Of a stretch of DNA of 64,000 nt, positions 47,533-56,267 are shown piece by piece. The stretch is from the NCBI GenBank assembly GCA_029559475.1, contig JAKQBN010000055.1, forward strand, positions 105,849 through 169,848, given 5' to 3'. The notes under the pieces are model-generated. The model was given only the letters and a program-made list of their open reading frames with translations, was not told the DNA's origin and searched no databases. Numbering within the stretch: the first letter of the stretch is position 1; each line of letters begins with the position of its first letter. The position numbers and the translations under genes are program-made. The stretch comes from a bacterium. GTDB taxonomy: Bacteria; UBA4055.

Positions 47533-47540
47533 TTTCTTAC

Positions 47541-47593
47541 TTAATACTCTCTATCAGCTTCAATCCGGCTTTATCCATTTTCTGCCTGATCAC
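47541..47593 (-). pseudogene. Remnant of the 3' end of an ORF6N-type gene
   Basis: The minus strand reads QKMDKAGLKLIESIK and a stop, close to the end of the intact ORF6N protein encoded from 49112 (KMDKAGLKLLDKINF). Nothing else of the gene is present. It marks a past duplication or deletion. Confidence 0.65.
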
Positions 47594-47596
47594 TTA

Positions 47597-47967
47597 TCAA
47601 CTGCCCATGTGTGCTTCGAGCCAGTCCAGTGTACGTCTGACGGTCTCCTGTCGGCATAGACTTAGAGCGTGATCGCCATCCGGGAACTCATACCATTCAA
47701 CAGTCGGTACGGCTTCTATTAAAGGCGGATAATGGTGTGTCGGAAAAATATCGTCTTTTCTGCCGGTCAGCATAAGTATTGGACGGTTTAAGAGGTGCTC
47801 CCCTACCGATTCTATCGAAGGAAGCGCTTCATACTGCAATTTCAGCTCCTCGCCTGACACGCCGTAGGGCGCGGTCCCTGCCCTGATGCCCTATAAAATC
47901 CGCCGAGGATCTTACAGCCTTTGGAAGTAAGTGTAATTCCATCAAGTCCGGCTTCATATATGCTCAT
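47597..47967 (-). pseudogene. Gutted alpha/beta-hydrolase gene (middle deleted)
   Basis: The ATG at 47965-47967, with a GGAAGGG ribosome site, begins MSIYEAGLDGITLTSKG and reads to GFYRASGQGPRPT, the usual N-terminus of a serine hydrolase. The frame then shifts to sequence that is the C-terminal part of such an enzyme: LNRPILMLTGRKDD holds the acid-residue region and FPDGDHALS the catalytic histidine. The nucleophile elbow and roughly 150 residues between the two are missing. The gene is therefore a deletion remnant, not a small 87-residue protein. Confidence 0.75.
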
Positions 47968-48164
47968 ATTGTTCCCTTCCTTTTTACTCTTAGCAATTTG
48001 TTATAGGGTTAGTTTAATTCATCTGTTCTTCCATTAACCGGAATTTACTCTTTACACTGTTTAAAATCAAGAGTTTTACAAACATTCTACTTAAGACCTC
48101 GACAATGCTGCTTAATTACCTTTCTTCAATCACTCAATCCGAATTTAAATAACATACCGTACAA

Positions 48165-49112
48165 TTAAAAGTTTATCTTATCCAACAGCTTCAAACCAGC
48201 TTTATCCATTTTCGTGAATCCGAACAGCTTTCTACCCAAATCCTTCAACGATGCCCCGAAGTGGTAAACAATCTCACCGTCAATAATAATAAACCTGTCG
48301 TGAATATCCTTTGTCTCTTTGACCTCGATCGGAAAATACTGTTCACCAAACTTCTTTAAATCGAGCCTGAACTGATCTGATATCGATTTCGTAACGATCC
48401 TAACCTGCACACCCTTCTTTATTTTCGTCAGATGAATCAGCACTGTATCATCAACATAATTATCTAGGATAACGATAGATCTTTCCGCGCTTCTGAACAG
48501 ATCGGAAACGAACTTGTATGCATCGAAAATCTGACCTTCAAAGAATATTCCCTGCTCCGGTACGCTATTCTTACTTTCCATGATCTCAAAAACCTGATCG
48601 ATCCTCTTGTCGGTTTCTATCTGCTTCAACTCTACCTTGTCCAGCCTCTGAAATATCAGCCCGTTAATCTGAATGAATTTCCGCATTGCTACAAATGCAT
48701 TAATGATCCTGATACTTGTTTGTATTGCTGTTGAGCTTCTTAATACCGCGGAAAGCATAGAGACACCCTGTTCTGTGAAAGCATAAGGCAAATACGTCCT
48801 TCCTCCTTTTATCATCTTTATTGAATTATGCTTTGCCAATATCGAGGTCACAATTTGTGACCTCGATATTAAACTTTCATTTTTTTCGTGATCGATAGAT
48901 AAGACCAATATTTCATATTCTTCATATGATAATTGAAAACAGAAATTTTCGGGAAACCTTTCAAAATTTCTTTTAACAGCCTGATTCAGAACTTTCGTCT
49001 CTACCCCATACAACTCAGCCAGATCTCTGTCCAGCATCACCTGAAATCCCCTTACAGAAAATATCCTGTCCCTTATACTCTCCTCGAACTTCACTAACTC
49101 ACCTTTCGACAT
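48165..49112 (-). CDS. ORF6N-domain protein with PLD-like C-terminal domain
   Basis: The ATG at 49112 has GGAG upstream. A TTG nine codons earlier lacks one. The 315-residue protein has an N-terminal ORF6N DNA-binding domain (about residues 10-95; QVMLDRDLAELYGVETKVLNQAVKRN), known from phage antirepressors. A predicted coiled middle leads to a C-terminal domain with RSIVILDNYVDD and HDRFIIIDGEIVYHFGASLKDLG, resembling a phospholipase-D-type fold with an incomplete HKD motif. Such genes are common in mobile and defence regions. Function unknown. Confidence 0.8.
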   Translation of the reverse strand: MSKGELVKFEESIRDRIFSVRGFQVMLDRDLAELYGVETKVLNQAVKRNFERFPENFCFQLSYEEYEILVLSIDHEKNESLISRSQIVTSILAKHNSIKMIKGGRTYLPYAFTEQGVSMLSAVLRSSTAIQTSIRIINAFVAMRKFIQINGLIFQRLDKVELKQIETDKRIDQVFEIMESKNSVPEQGIFFEGQIFDAYKFVSDLFRSAERSIVILDNYVDDTVLIHLTKIKKGVQVRIVTKSISDQFRLDLKKFGEQYFPIEVKETKDIHDRFIIIDGEIVYHFGASLKDLGRKLFGFTKMDKAGLKLLDKINF

Positions 49113-49227
49113 ACGCACTCCGCCATTACTTTTACGCAATATACGAAAAGATGGCGTTCATCTAATGACACTCATCTATTTTTTATAAAAATATTCTAAA
49201 AATTAATAAATAAAGATCAGATCATAT

Positions 49228-50118
49228 TTAATCAGATTTGCTCTTAAACAGCATGAACTCGGAAATAGCCACAGATGACTTCCAATCATCAGGAACATCT
49301 GCTTCCCAGTGCGCCTCCAGCAGCCTTACTTTGACAAATCGCCCCCGGGAAGGACTGATTTCAAATACCGTCGGTTCAGCTCTGTCAATATATGTGCAGA
49401 CCTGTCCGCCGGCTGTTTTGAAACACATCGGCGAAGGACCTTCAACTTCACCAGTCTCAACCTCCTGCCATGGACCGACGGAAGACTCACTCACTGCGAC
49501 TCCGAGCCTTCGCACAGAATTATTACCTCCGCCTGTACCGCGATTGTCAGTATGCGGCGCGAATACTACGATACGGTCAAATATCACAGAATTACCAAGA
49601 TCGATAACCGCTTCGGGCACCGTACCCGTTAGCGGAGCTGCCCAGGACTTAAATCCGTCACCGTCAATAAGAGCTTCACTTCCCTGCTTTGCGGAATCAG
49701 GCAGTACCGAAATTATCGTACTCCCCGCACATAAATTCTGACTCCATTCAGTAGGCTGAACAAAATGAAAATCCTCAGGCTTCGGCTGAAGCTGAACGAT
49801 CCGTGCTTCGATCTCATCAATCGAAAGTTCGTTTGAAGCTTCATTGTCAATTGATGTCATATTACCTCCTTCTTTACTGATAATCAGCAATGCTAAATAC
49901 GGTATAGCGAAGAAAACGATTATCATTATTTTAAAGATTCCGAGAAAACCGTACATAACAAGACTTATCTGTTCTCTATTCAGCTCAGGAAAGAAAATCT
50001 TCTGACTTTTTATTACAAGCTCCGGAGCCGATTTCCAAGCAAGAGTTATAAAAATCATCAGCCCGAAACCAATAACGGTTCCCCACAAAAAGAATTCTCT
50101 GAGTATGCTTAAATCCAT
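49228..50118 (-). CDS. DUF6868-like membrane segment joined to a discoidin-like domain
   Basis: The 296-residue protein starts with two hydrophobic helices (MDLSILREFFLWGTVIGFGL and a second at about residues 58-82), which together look like the small DUF6868 family. After a short spacer (EGGNMTSIDNE) comes a beta-rich domain (about residues 115-290; ALIDGDGFKSWAA, FDRIVVFAPHTDN) resembling the F5/8 type C (discoidin) fold that binds sugars or lipids. This could be a genuine membrane-anchored binding protein or a fusion of two once-separate genes. The neighbouring genes do not decide. Confidence 0.55.
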   Translation of the reverse strand: MDLSILREFFLWGTVIGFGLMIFITLAWKSAPELVIKSQKIFFPELNREQISLVMYGFLGIFKIMIIVFFAIPYLALLIISKEGGNMTSIDNEASNELSIDEIEARIVQLQPKPEDFHFVQPTEWSQNLCAGSTIISVLPDSAKQGSEALIDGDGFKSWAAPLTGTVPEAVIDLGNSVIFDRIVVFAPHTDNRGTGGGNNSVRRLGVAVSESSVGPWQEVETGEVEGPSPMCFKTAGGQVCTYIDRAEPTVFEISPSRGRFVKVRLLEAHWEADVPDDWKSSVAISEFMLFKSKSD

Positions 50119-50193
50119 AATATCCTCCGCTTATTTATTGTAATATACAAAATTTATCGACAATTTCACAATTCAACCTCAGTATCATACTAA

Positions 50194-50628
50194 TCATTCT
50201 TTGCCGTACTTAGCCTTATTCTCAGCTACCCGAAGTTTTGTAACATCATTTTCAAGAATTTTATAATAATCTGTGTCCTTGATCAGAACTTCAACCGGAA
50301 TACCCAGTTTGGCGTTCAGAGATTTGATCATATTCAGGCTTAATTTGACCTTGCCGTTCAGAACTTCCGAAACTTTACTCTTTGAACCAATTATCCCAAC
50401 AAGATCTTTGTTCTTCAATCCCATCTGATCCATCCTGAATTTGATCGCATCAATCGGGTCGGGCAAATCTATCTTATAATTTTTTTCTTCATAATCTTCA
50501 ATTAGTAACGCTAAAAGGTCATAATTATCATTTTCTTCAGTACCTTCGTCAGGATCAAGTTCCATGAGTTTCTCGAATTCATCAAGGTATTCTAAATACT
50601 GCTTTTCGTCTTTTATTACTTTATACAT
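50194..50628 (-). CDS. HigA-type HTH regulator/antitoxin
   Basis: The ATG at 50628 overlaps the stop of the upstream HTH gene (TGATG). The 144-residue protein has an N-terminal HigA-like region (LALLIEDYEEKNY) followed by an HTH (about residues 65-120; MGLKNKDLVGIIGSKSKVSEVLNGK). HigA antitoxins repress their own operon and neutralise HigB RNases. No HigB toxin gene is adjacent, and the gene upstream is another HTH protein. It ends ENKAKYGKE, nearly the same as its neighbour. Confidence 0.8.
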   Translation of the reverse strand: MYKVIKDEKQYLEYLDEFEKLMELDPDEGTEENDNYDLLALLIEDYEEKNYKIDLPDPIDAIKFRMDQMGLKNKDLVGIIGSKSKVSEVLNGKVKLSLNMIKSLNAKLGIPVEVLIKDTDYYKILENDVTKLRVAENKAKYGKE

Positions 50629-50981
50629 CACTCTTTCCCGTACTTAGCCTTATCTTCTGCGACCATCATACTTTTCGGCTTTGTTTTATACATATCTTTT
50701 CTGACAGGAGTTATCACAAGATCCAGGCCGACACTATCTGCAAGCTCCACCATTTTCCTCAGAGAGATATTCGGAGTTTTATTCAGAAGCTTGGAAACAG
50801 CTGCAGGTGATATATTAAGTTTTTTTGCAAGATCAACCTGCCTGATCCCTTTTTTCTCCATTTCAGTTAATACAAGATGATAGAAATCGTGGATCATATC
50901 CCATGCTTTACCTTCAGCATCGGGTTCTTCTAAAAAGAAGTCCTCAATTTCCTTGTATATATTTTTCGAATTCTTTTTCAT
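50628..50981 (-). CDS. XRE-family HTH regulator
   Basis: The ATG at 50981 is preferred to a TTG start at 51008 that lies inside the operator-like repeat. The 117-residue protein has a helix-turn-helix at about residues 47-95 (IRQVDLAKKLNISPAAVSKLLNK, RKMVELADSVGLDLVI), typical of XRE repressors and antitoxins. It ends DKAKYGKE, matching the tail of the downstream HTH protein. The pair may be a regulator couple or an antitoxin pair whose toxin is lost. Confidence 0.8.
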   Translation of the reverse strand: MKKNSKNIYKEIEDFFLEEPDAEGKAWDMIHDFYHLVLTEMEKKGIRQVDLAKKLNISPAAVSKLLNKTPNISLRKMVELADSVGLDLVITPVRKDMYKTKPKSMMVAEDKAKYGKE

Positions 50982-50988
50982 GCCCAAA

Positions 50989-51006
50989 GTTAACCTATAA
51001 GTTAAC
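50989..51006. promoter_or_regulatory. Operator-like GTTAAC repeat upstream of the HTH gene pair
   Basis: GTTAAC occurs twice, separated by CTATAA, 8 bp before the ATG of the XRE gene. A TTGACT box lies on the minus strand at 51010-51015. The arrangement suggests a self-repressed promoter, probably read as a leaderless or very short-leader transcript. Confidence 0.45.
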
Positions 51007-51035
51007 AAAAGTCAAGGATTATTTCGTAAAACTAT

Positions 51036-51908
51036 TTACGTAAAACAATTCCTGACTTCATTTATAACAAGTTCAGGATTCTCCCAATGCATCATGTGCG
51101 TAAGAGGTATTTTTTTTACAACTCCGCCTGTTTCCGATCGAAACTTTTCTGCCAAAATATCTCTATACAAAAGATTTTCAGGAATGGCAGCCTGCAATAG
51201 AAGAATATTATTCCCTGCTTTAGAAGATTTTATCTTAGCATATATAATATCCGGCGGGCACTCATAAATACCGGTCAGGCATTTTTCAGCAATATTCCCC
51301 GGCACATGCCAACAATATTTGTTGTCTTTAATTACAGCTAAATCCATAGTTGCGGCATTTAATAATTCAGACCAGCGCGGATAATTTATTTTTTCCGCCC
51401 CGATAAAATTTTCCATCGTATCAAAAATATAGCCGTCAAAATCTCTCCGATAAAATTCCAGATTTTCTTCAAGAGAAGTCAATCCAGTCCCGTTAGCCAG
51501 ATTATAACTGTCAACAAAAGAAGGAATATGGTAACCGCCGTCTATAAGTAACATTTTTTTTACATTCTCAAAGTATTTGCTATAATAAAACATTGCGATC
51601 TGACCGCCCCACGAGTGCGCAAGTAAATAAAAATCCTTAATATCCAACACAATACAAAGATCATTTACCCATTCGGCAATCCTATCGATCCTATAATCAT
51701 CCTCAGACTCAAACGGAGCTGTTTTTCCATGAGCCGGCAAATCAATACTGATAAAGTAAAAATCATTTTTTAAAGCTTCCGCCACCTCTATAAAACTCAA
51801 TTGCGTACTACCTAATCCATGCAGGCATAAAACTACCGGATTGTTTGCATTACCCCATTCGGCTATTCTTGTCCTAGTGCCTGATACTTCAACAAAACTA
51901 TGTTTCAT
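51036..51908 (-). CDS. Alpha/beta-hydrolase
   Basis: This 290-residue protein opens EVSGTRTRIAEWG, has the LCLHGLGSTQLS oxyanion region (about residue 29) and the serine nucleophile in AHSWGGQIAMF (about residue 97), then DLPAHGKTAPFESEDDY. The aspartate/histidine pair would be DGGYHIPS and TH-MMHWENPE. There is no signal peptide, so it is cytoplasmic. The substrate is unknown. It lies 4 bp downstream of the DUF488 gene, probably in the same operon. Confidence 0.88.
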   Translation of the reverse strand: MKHSFVEVSGTRTRIAEWGNANNPVVLCLHGLGSTQLSFIEVAEALKNDFYFISIDLPAHGKTAPFESEDDYRIDRIAEWVNDLCIVLDIKDFYLLAHSWGGQIAMFYYSKYFENVKKMLLIDGGYHIPSFVDSYNLANGTGLTSLEENLEFYRRDFDGYIFDTMENFIGAEKINYPRWSELLNAATMDLAVIKDNKYCWHVPGNIAEKCLTGIYECPPDIIYAKIKSSKAGNNILLLQAAIPENLLYRDILAEKFRSETGGVVKKIPLTHMMHWENPELVINEVRNCFT

Positions 51909-51912
51909 ATTT

Positions 51913-52797
51913 TTATATATGCTTTACTTCGTAATTAAAACCTTTGAGCCGGGATATGGCTTCCGCAAGATGCTTTCGGTGACAATAATCGGGATCAGCT
52001 TCAAAACAGGTCAGTGCGATACGCTTTTTCTTAACCAGAAGTTCAAGTATCTTTAATTGTGTCTCTAAAGTCCTGCTCAGATTATTCTTCTTATACTCTT
52101 CAAAAAGCTTCCGGTAATCCTCAAAACCATTCAATTCCTGACGACGGTCACTGTCAATTCCGACTTCCGGCAAATGGATATATTCGATCTTGAGACTTTC
52201 GCATAACTGTAATAGTTTTGATTTACTAAAACCGTATTTCATGCTCAAAGCATTCTTCCGCACATCAACAAGCAGTTTAATGTCATTTATCAAAAGACGG
52301 TTCAGGTATTCTTCAAGAGATATCCCCTCATAACCAATAGTAAACAGAACAGTCTTATCACCCGCAGTCTTGACCGACCTGACAATTTCAAGCTCATCAG
52401 ACGACAATTTCTTCTCAGCAACTTCGCTGTTTATCGCATAATACGGATACTCAAGATAAGTATGCTTCATAACCGCATTAACACTCATAACTCCATACAC
52501 AGCTTTGATCTCAAGCATAATATTAAGATCAGCAGGCTTTAACTGCTTTAAAAAATCAGTTTCGTCAGTCTTTTTAATTATTGTTTCAGTTTCAATCAAT
52601 AATTCATCCCTTTCCATCGCCACAATATCCGCATTCGCAGAAAAAGAAAAACATCCGAATTTATAAGGCACGAAATCATATTCCGGTTTTACCTGCTTAC
52701 GGGTAAATAAAAACAAAAGCTTCTGAAAGTGAATCTTATCCAGTTCATCCTCAAAAACCTGCAGCAGCGCCAATATTACCTTTCTTCTATAAAACAT
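51913..52797 (-). CDS. DUF488 protein with an N-terminal extension
   Basis: This 294-residue protein carries a DUF488 domain from about residue 150 (TIGYEGISLEEYLNRL, then LVDVRKNALSMKYGFS and the conserved CFEADPDYCHRKHLAEA). The preceding 140 residues include FQKLLFLFTRKQVKPEYDFVPYKFGCFSF, which I read as weakly like the Panacea/SocA-type module found with toxin-antitoxin systems. DUF488 proteins are of unknown function and often sit in accessory regions. A stress- or defence-linked role is inference. Confidence 0.7.
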   Translation of the reverse strand: MFYRRKVILALLQVFEDELDKIHFQKLLFLFTRKQVKPEYDFVPYKFGCFSFSANADIVAMERDELLIETETIIKKTDETDFLKQLKPADLNIMLEIKAVYGVMSVNAVMKHTYLEYPYYAINSEVAEKKLSSDELEIVRSVKTAGDKTVLFTIGYEGISLEEYLNRLLINDIKLLVDVRKNALSMKYGFSKSKLLQLCESLKIEYIHLPEVGIDSDRRQELNGFEDYRKLFEEYKKNNLSRTLETQLKILELLVKKKRIALTCFEADPDYCHRKHLAEAISRLKGFNYEVKHI

Positions 52798-52925
52798 ACT
52801 TGAAATCTACCATTTCCAACATTCATTTACAAGATAATTATATCAACAAAGTCAATCAATTCAACTCAATAATCTCCCTGCTTTTTTATTTGACATTCCG
52901 CACTAATCAGGTTAATTTTCCGAAT

Positions 52926-53927
52926 ATGGGAAAAAAACGGACCGTAAATTCAGGAATACTAAAGCTCGCTTTCAGGATCAACATTGAGCCTTTGGATAAT
53001 TTTATGCATGCCGCTAAAGCGGAAACTCTTTTAAAAGTGCTCAAGAATATTACAGAATCATACAACAATTTTATCGAAGCTGAACTATCTAAAAATCCTG
53101 AATATAAAAAAACTAAAGAAAACAACGACAGCCACCTTAACAAGATCAGAGAAGAAATGACTTTACTCGTAGTTGACCTTAATTTTGGAAGCGCTGAAAT
53201 TGCACTTGCGCCTGCTCTGACGGATAAAAACGAAATGTTCTATAATCCTGCCGATAAATGGGAGAAAAACACATTCAGAAGATATAAAAAAGATGTAATG
53301 TTCTCAGACTACAGCGATCCCAAATTTATTAAGAAAGTCGTAAAACGATACAGCGATGAGCAGCGTAAAGGTATATACTCCCCCGTAATAGCAAGCATAG
53401 ACGAAAACGGTGAATATAGGCTTAATATAAAGAAAACTAAAAGAAAGATCGTCCGCACATTCTGGAAACCGGATGAGAATATAATGCATATACTTACGCC
53501 TAAGAAAAAACCTCAGCCCACTCATCAGTACCTGAAAACAATGAATATTGTAGCTCAGGTCGCAGAAACTCCTAACGCTTATAATCTGCCCATAAGCGCG
53601 ATAAAGAAAGTGATCTCTTTTGAGGAACTTCATATAGATACATCTCCTTACAATACGGATTTGATCCTATACGATGACCGCATTTATGTATTGAACAAAA
53701 AACTCAATTCAGAAGTCACTTACGAAGAAAATAATTTCATAATAAGAAACGATGAATTCGACATTACAGCTTGGGGACAAACTCGCGACAAAGCTCTGGA
53801 AGCTTTCGCCTTTACCTTTGACGCACTATACAAAAATTATGCGTTAGAAAAAGATGAAAACCTTTCAGATAAAGCTATTACATTAAAAAACAAACTCAAG
53901 TCTATCATAAAGAAAATCACGCAGTAA
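52926..53927 (+). CDS. Long HicB-like antitoxin candidate
   Basis: The frame is open from 52800, but the first 42 residues are low-complexity, so the ATG at 52926 (MGKKRTVNSG) is the likelier start, although it lacks a clear ribosome site. The 333-residue product has a large unknown N-terminal part (about 1-245) and a C-terminal 85 residues that read like a HicB fold: FIIRNDEFDITAWGQTRDKALEAF, then a helical tail. Its TAA overlaps the HicA start by one base (TAATG), as in hicBA-type operons. An antitoxin role is inferred from the position and the C-terminal part only. Confidence 0.6.
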   Translation: MGKKRTVNSGILKLAFRINIEPLDNFMHAAKAETLLKVLKNITESYNNFIEAELSKNPEYKKTKENNDSHLNKIREEMTLLVVDLNFGSAEIALAPALTDKNEMFYNPADKWEKNTFRRYKKDVMFSDYSDPKFIKKVVKRYSDEQRKGIYSPVIASIDENGEYRLNIKKTKRKIVRTFWKPDENIMHILTPKKKPQPTHQYLKTMNIVAQVAETPNAYNLPISAIKKVISFEELHIDTSPYNTDLILYDDRIYVLNKKLNSEVTYEENNFIIRNDEFDITAWGQTRDKALEAFAFTFDALYKNYALEKDENLSDKAITLKNKLKSIIKKITQ

Positions 53928-54214
53928 TGAGAGTAAGAAAAGTAAAAGACATCCAGAAAGTATTAAAGAAAAAAGGATTCATCCTCAATCCCGACAAAAA
54001 AGACCATAAATTCTATTACCTTCACATAAACGGCAAAAAACAAAGCATATTCACATACATCAGCCACGGAAAACAGGAATACGACAAGACCCTAATGAAT
54101 CAAATTAAAAATCAACTCAAATTCCCCGACCAGAACTCCGCCGAAGACTTCTTCAACTGCCCCATGACAGATGAGCAGTACGTAGCTATGCTACAGAAAG
54201 CCGGAAACATCTAA
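53927..54214 (+). CDS. HicA-family toxin
   Basis: The 95-residue protein has the HicA double-stranded-RNA-binding fold pattern: KVLKKKGFILNPDKKDHKF, where the family has a Gly/His pair, then YISHGKQEYDKTLMNQIKNQL. HicA toxins cleave mRNA. In most HicA proteins the catalytic His lies in a G-S-H segment, and here the nearest is DHKF. The C-terminal 25 residues (EDFFNCPMTDEQYVAMLQ) extend beyond the classical family. It is translationally coupled to the upstream gene. Confidence 0.7.
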   Translation: MRVRKVKDIQKVLKKKGFILNPDKKDHKFYYLHINGKKQSIFTYISHGKQEYDKTLMNQIKNQLKFPDQNSAEDFFNCPMTDEQYVAMLQKAGNI

Positions 54215-54327
54215 AACAAATCCAAACATCAAATCAGCTTAAACAAACCCTTTTCCGAACTACTTTACCGATCAGCATAAGTAGCCATATCGAAATAGCT
54301 TACCGGAACCGATACATATGCCTGTCA

Positions 54328-55305
54328 TCAAGCATCATAAGAACTAATTTCTTCCGTATTGTTGAAATATGAATAATAGTCTGGTATTTGTTCTAGCAGA
54401 ATTTTTTCGCCTTTCGCGTATTTTCTGAACTGATTCGTAAACATCTTCAGATTTTGAATAGGTCTGAACCTTTTATAACCGTAATCGTGGCGAATCACAG
54501 CTTTGCGGGAGTGTCTAATATTGAAGCCTTTTTTAATTGCATTGTAGCAGAAATCTATATCTTCCCCTGCTGCATTCGGAAAGTGTTCATTAAATCTTAA
54601 CTCAAGTACTGCATTTCTTGAAATTGACAGATTGCATGTCGGTCCGTAAAGAAGCAAGTCTGAATCTTTGAATTTTCTGCCGTTAAGAGTTCCATTTATT
54701 TCATGGTATATCCCAAGCCAGTTCCGGTTATAAGACTTCGCATTACCCGAGACGATGTGAGTGTTTATTTTTGATCTGAATTCTTTTACTATATTCTGCG
54801 TCCAGTCAATATCCGGAACACAATCAACATCAGTAAATATTGTAATATCTGAGCCTACTTCAAGTGATTTTTCAATCCCTTTGTTTCTGGCTTTAGCAGG
54901 CCCCTGATTAATATTCTGCTTTATTATGGAGATTCTTTCTGATTTTTCAACTTCGTACTCCACCGGGGAATTGTCATCCACGACTAAAATGGTATTTATC
55001 GGATAATTCTGATTCAAAAGAAGCCTGATCAGCCTTTTCATACATTCTTTATCAAATTCAGTTCTTATGTAAGTAGGCACAACAACAGAAAGTTTAGGCT
55101 CACTCGGAATATTATTCGGCTTCTCCGATTCTGTAATGCGGCCTTCTGATTGCAGTATCTTTTTTGGCATCTCTTTACTCTTGGTAAAAGCACGTATTTC
55201 AATTATTTTTGTTAAGACGAATTTGATCCTGTGCTTACGGCCCTTGAGCCTTTCATTCCAGTATTCAAGGATCTTGCCGTATGGTAGATTTGAAAGTGAA
55301 CTCAT
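54328..55305 (-). CDS. Family 2 glycosyltransferase
   Basis: The 325-residue protein has the GT2 core from about residue 72: LSVVVPTYIRTE, LVVDDNSPVE, GPAKARNKGIE and the metal-binding DVD of IFTDVDCVPDID. AAGEDIDFCYNAIKKG carries the catalytic base region. It transfers a sugar from a nucleotide donor, and the acceptor is unknown. It is the last gene of a four-gene run with two radical SAM proteins and an epimerase, which points to a surface-glycan or glycopeptide locus. Confidence 0.9.
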   Translation of the reverse strand: MSSLSNLPYGKILEYWNERLKGRKHRIKFVLTKIIEIRAFTKSKEMPKKILQSEGRITESEKPNNIPSEPKLSVVVPTYIRTEFDKECMKRLIRLLLNQNYPINTILVVDDNSPVEYEVEKSERISIIKQNINQGPAKARNKGIEKSLEVGSDITIFTDVDCVPDIDWTQNIVKEFRSKINTHIVSGNAKSYNRNWLGIYHEINGTLNGRKFKDSDLLLYGPTCNLSISRNAVLELRFNEHFPNAAGEDIDFCYNAIKKGFNIRHSRKAVIRHDYGYKRFRPIQNLKMFTNQFRKYAKGEKILLEQIPDYYSYFNNTEEISSYDA

Positions 55306-55341
55306 TTTATTATCCCAAGAATATTATTTTTATCGTTTCCA

Positions 55342-56262
55342 TTATTCTATGCCCAGACATGCGCAATTTATACAGTAATAATTACTTTTGTAATCTTTTA
55401 TAAAATCCAGCCTCTTGCGGCTGTTCATTATCGTTTTTATATCTGAATTTATGATATTGCCGTAAATATAAGGATTGAACATGTTGCAGGGAGTTACATC
55501 GCCGTTGTATAGGATACAAAGCTCTGTTTCTAATGCGGGACATATGCTGTACTCTCCGTAAGTTATAGTGTTGTTCAATTCTAAATCAATACCCGATATC
55601 TGATTTGGTATGCTGCACTTTAGATCCTCATCTTCCAACAGTTTTTTAGCTTTTTGAAATTCTATTTTTATTTTATCGCGATTCGATTCTACTAGTTGTA
55701 TAAATGGTTCCATTCCCTCATCCCTTCTCACTGTATTATATATCAGATTCATCCTATATTTCTTAGCAAACTCAGCTATGTCAAAGATTCTGTGATAATT
55801 ATCTTCCTGTAGAGTGAATACTATGAACGGTCTTTTTTTTAATTGTTGTACCTTATTTAAATTCCCGATTATCAGTTCGTAATTGCAACCTCTTCTAATC
55901 TCTTCTAATTCATTCTTTTCCGGGCTGTCAATAGAGATGAACAGCATATAGTCAGAATCTATCAGGCATTCAGTAATCTTGTCACTATTAAAACATAAGT
56001 TAGTAAAAAGATTTAAAGATTTTTCCGCATACTTTTCTTTAACATACCCCGTCATTTGAATGAATTCAGGATGAATCGTACTTTCGCCTCTTCCATTAAG
56101 CCTGATATTTTCGGCATATCCGCCTAGTTGATCGATGATCTTCTTAAAAGTATCGAAATCCATGAATTTATTTTTATTGAACCCTAGTCTTCCGAATCCG
56201 CACATTTTACATTCAAGATTGCAATTGTGACTTATTTCGACTATTAACTCTTTCAGGCGCAT
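55342..56262 (-). CDS. Radical SAM protein with SPASM-like tail (2)
   Basis: The 306-residue enzyme has the [4Fe-4S] motif CNLECKMC (about residues 14-21, C-x3-C-x2-C) and the GxGE-type strand NGRGEST. At the C-terminus, cysteines in CPALETELCILYNGDVTPCN and CINCACLG indicate an auxiliary cluster (SPASM-like). Family members modify peptides or sugars. It follows the other radical SAM gene by 5 bp. Substrate unknown. Confidence 0.88.
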   Translation of the reverse strand: MRLKELIVEISHNCNLECKMCGFGRLGFNKNKFMDFDTFKKIIDQLGGYAENIRLNGRGESTIHPEFIQMTGYVKEKYAEKSLNLFTNLCFNSDKITECLIDSDYMLFISIDSPEKNELEEIRRGCNYELIIGNLNKVQQLKKRPFIVFTLQEDNYHRIFDIAEFAKKYRMNLIYNTVRRDEGMEPFIQLVESNRDKIKIEFQKAKKLLEDEDLKCSIPNQISGIDLELNNTITYGEYSICPALETELCILYNGDVTPCNMFNPYIYGNIINSDIKTIMNSRKRLDFIKDYKSNYYCINCACLGIE

Positions 56263-56267
56263 CCCGA

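Noticed and set aside
47597-47860. A separate 87-residue hydrolase-like protein
   Set aside because: The N-terminal part of the same hydrolase is found just upstream in another frame, so this is the end of a deletion-damaged gene.
48066-48090. A possible fourth hsdS-end footprint (AGAATGTTTGT on the minus strand)
   Set aside because: Only about 10 bp match and the surrounding bases do not align. This is expected by chance in AT-rich DNA of this length.
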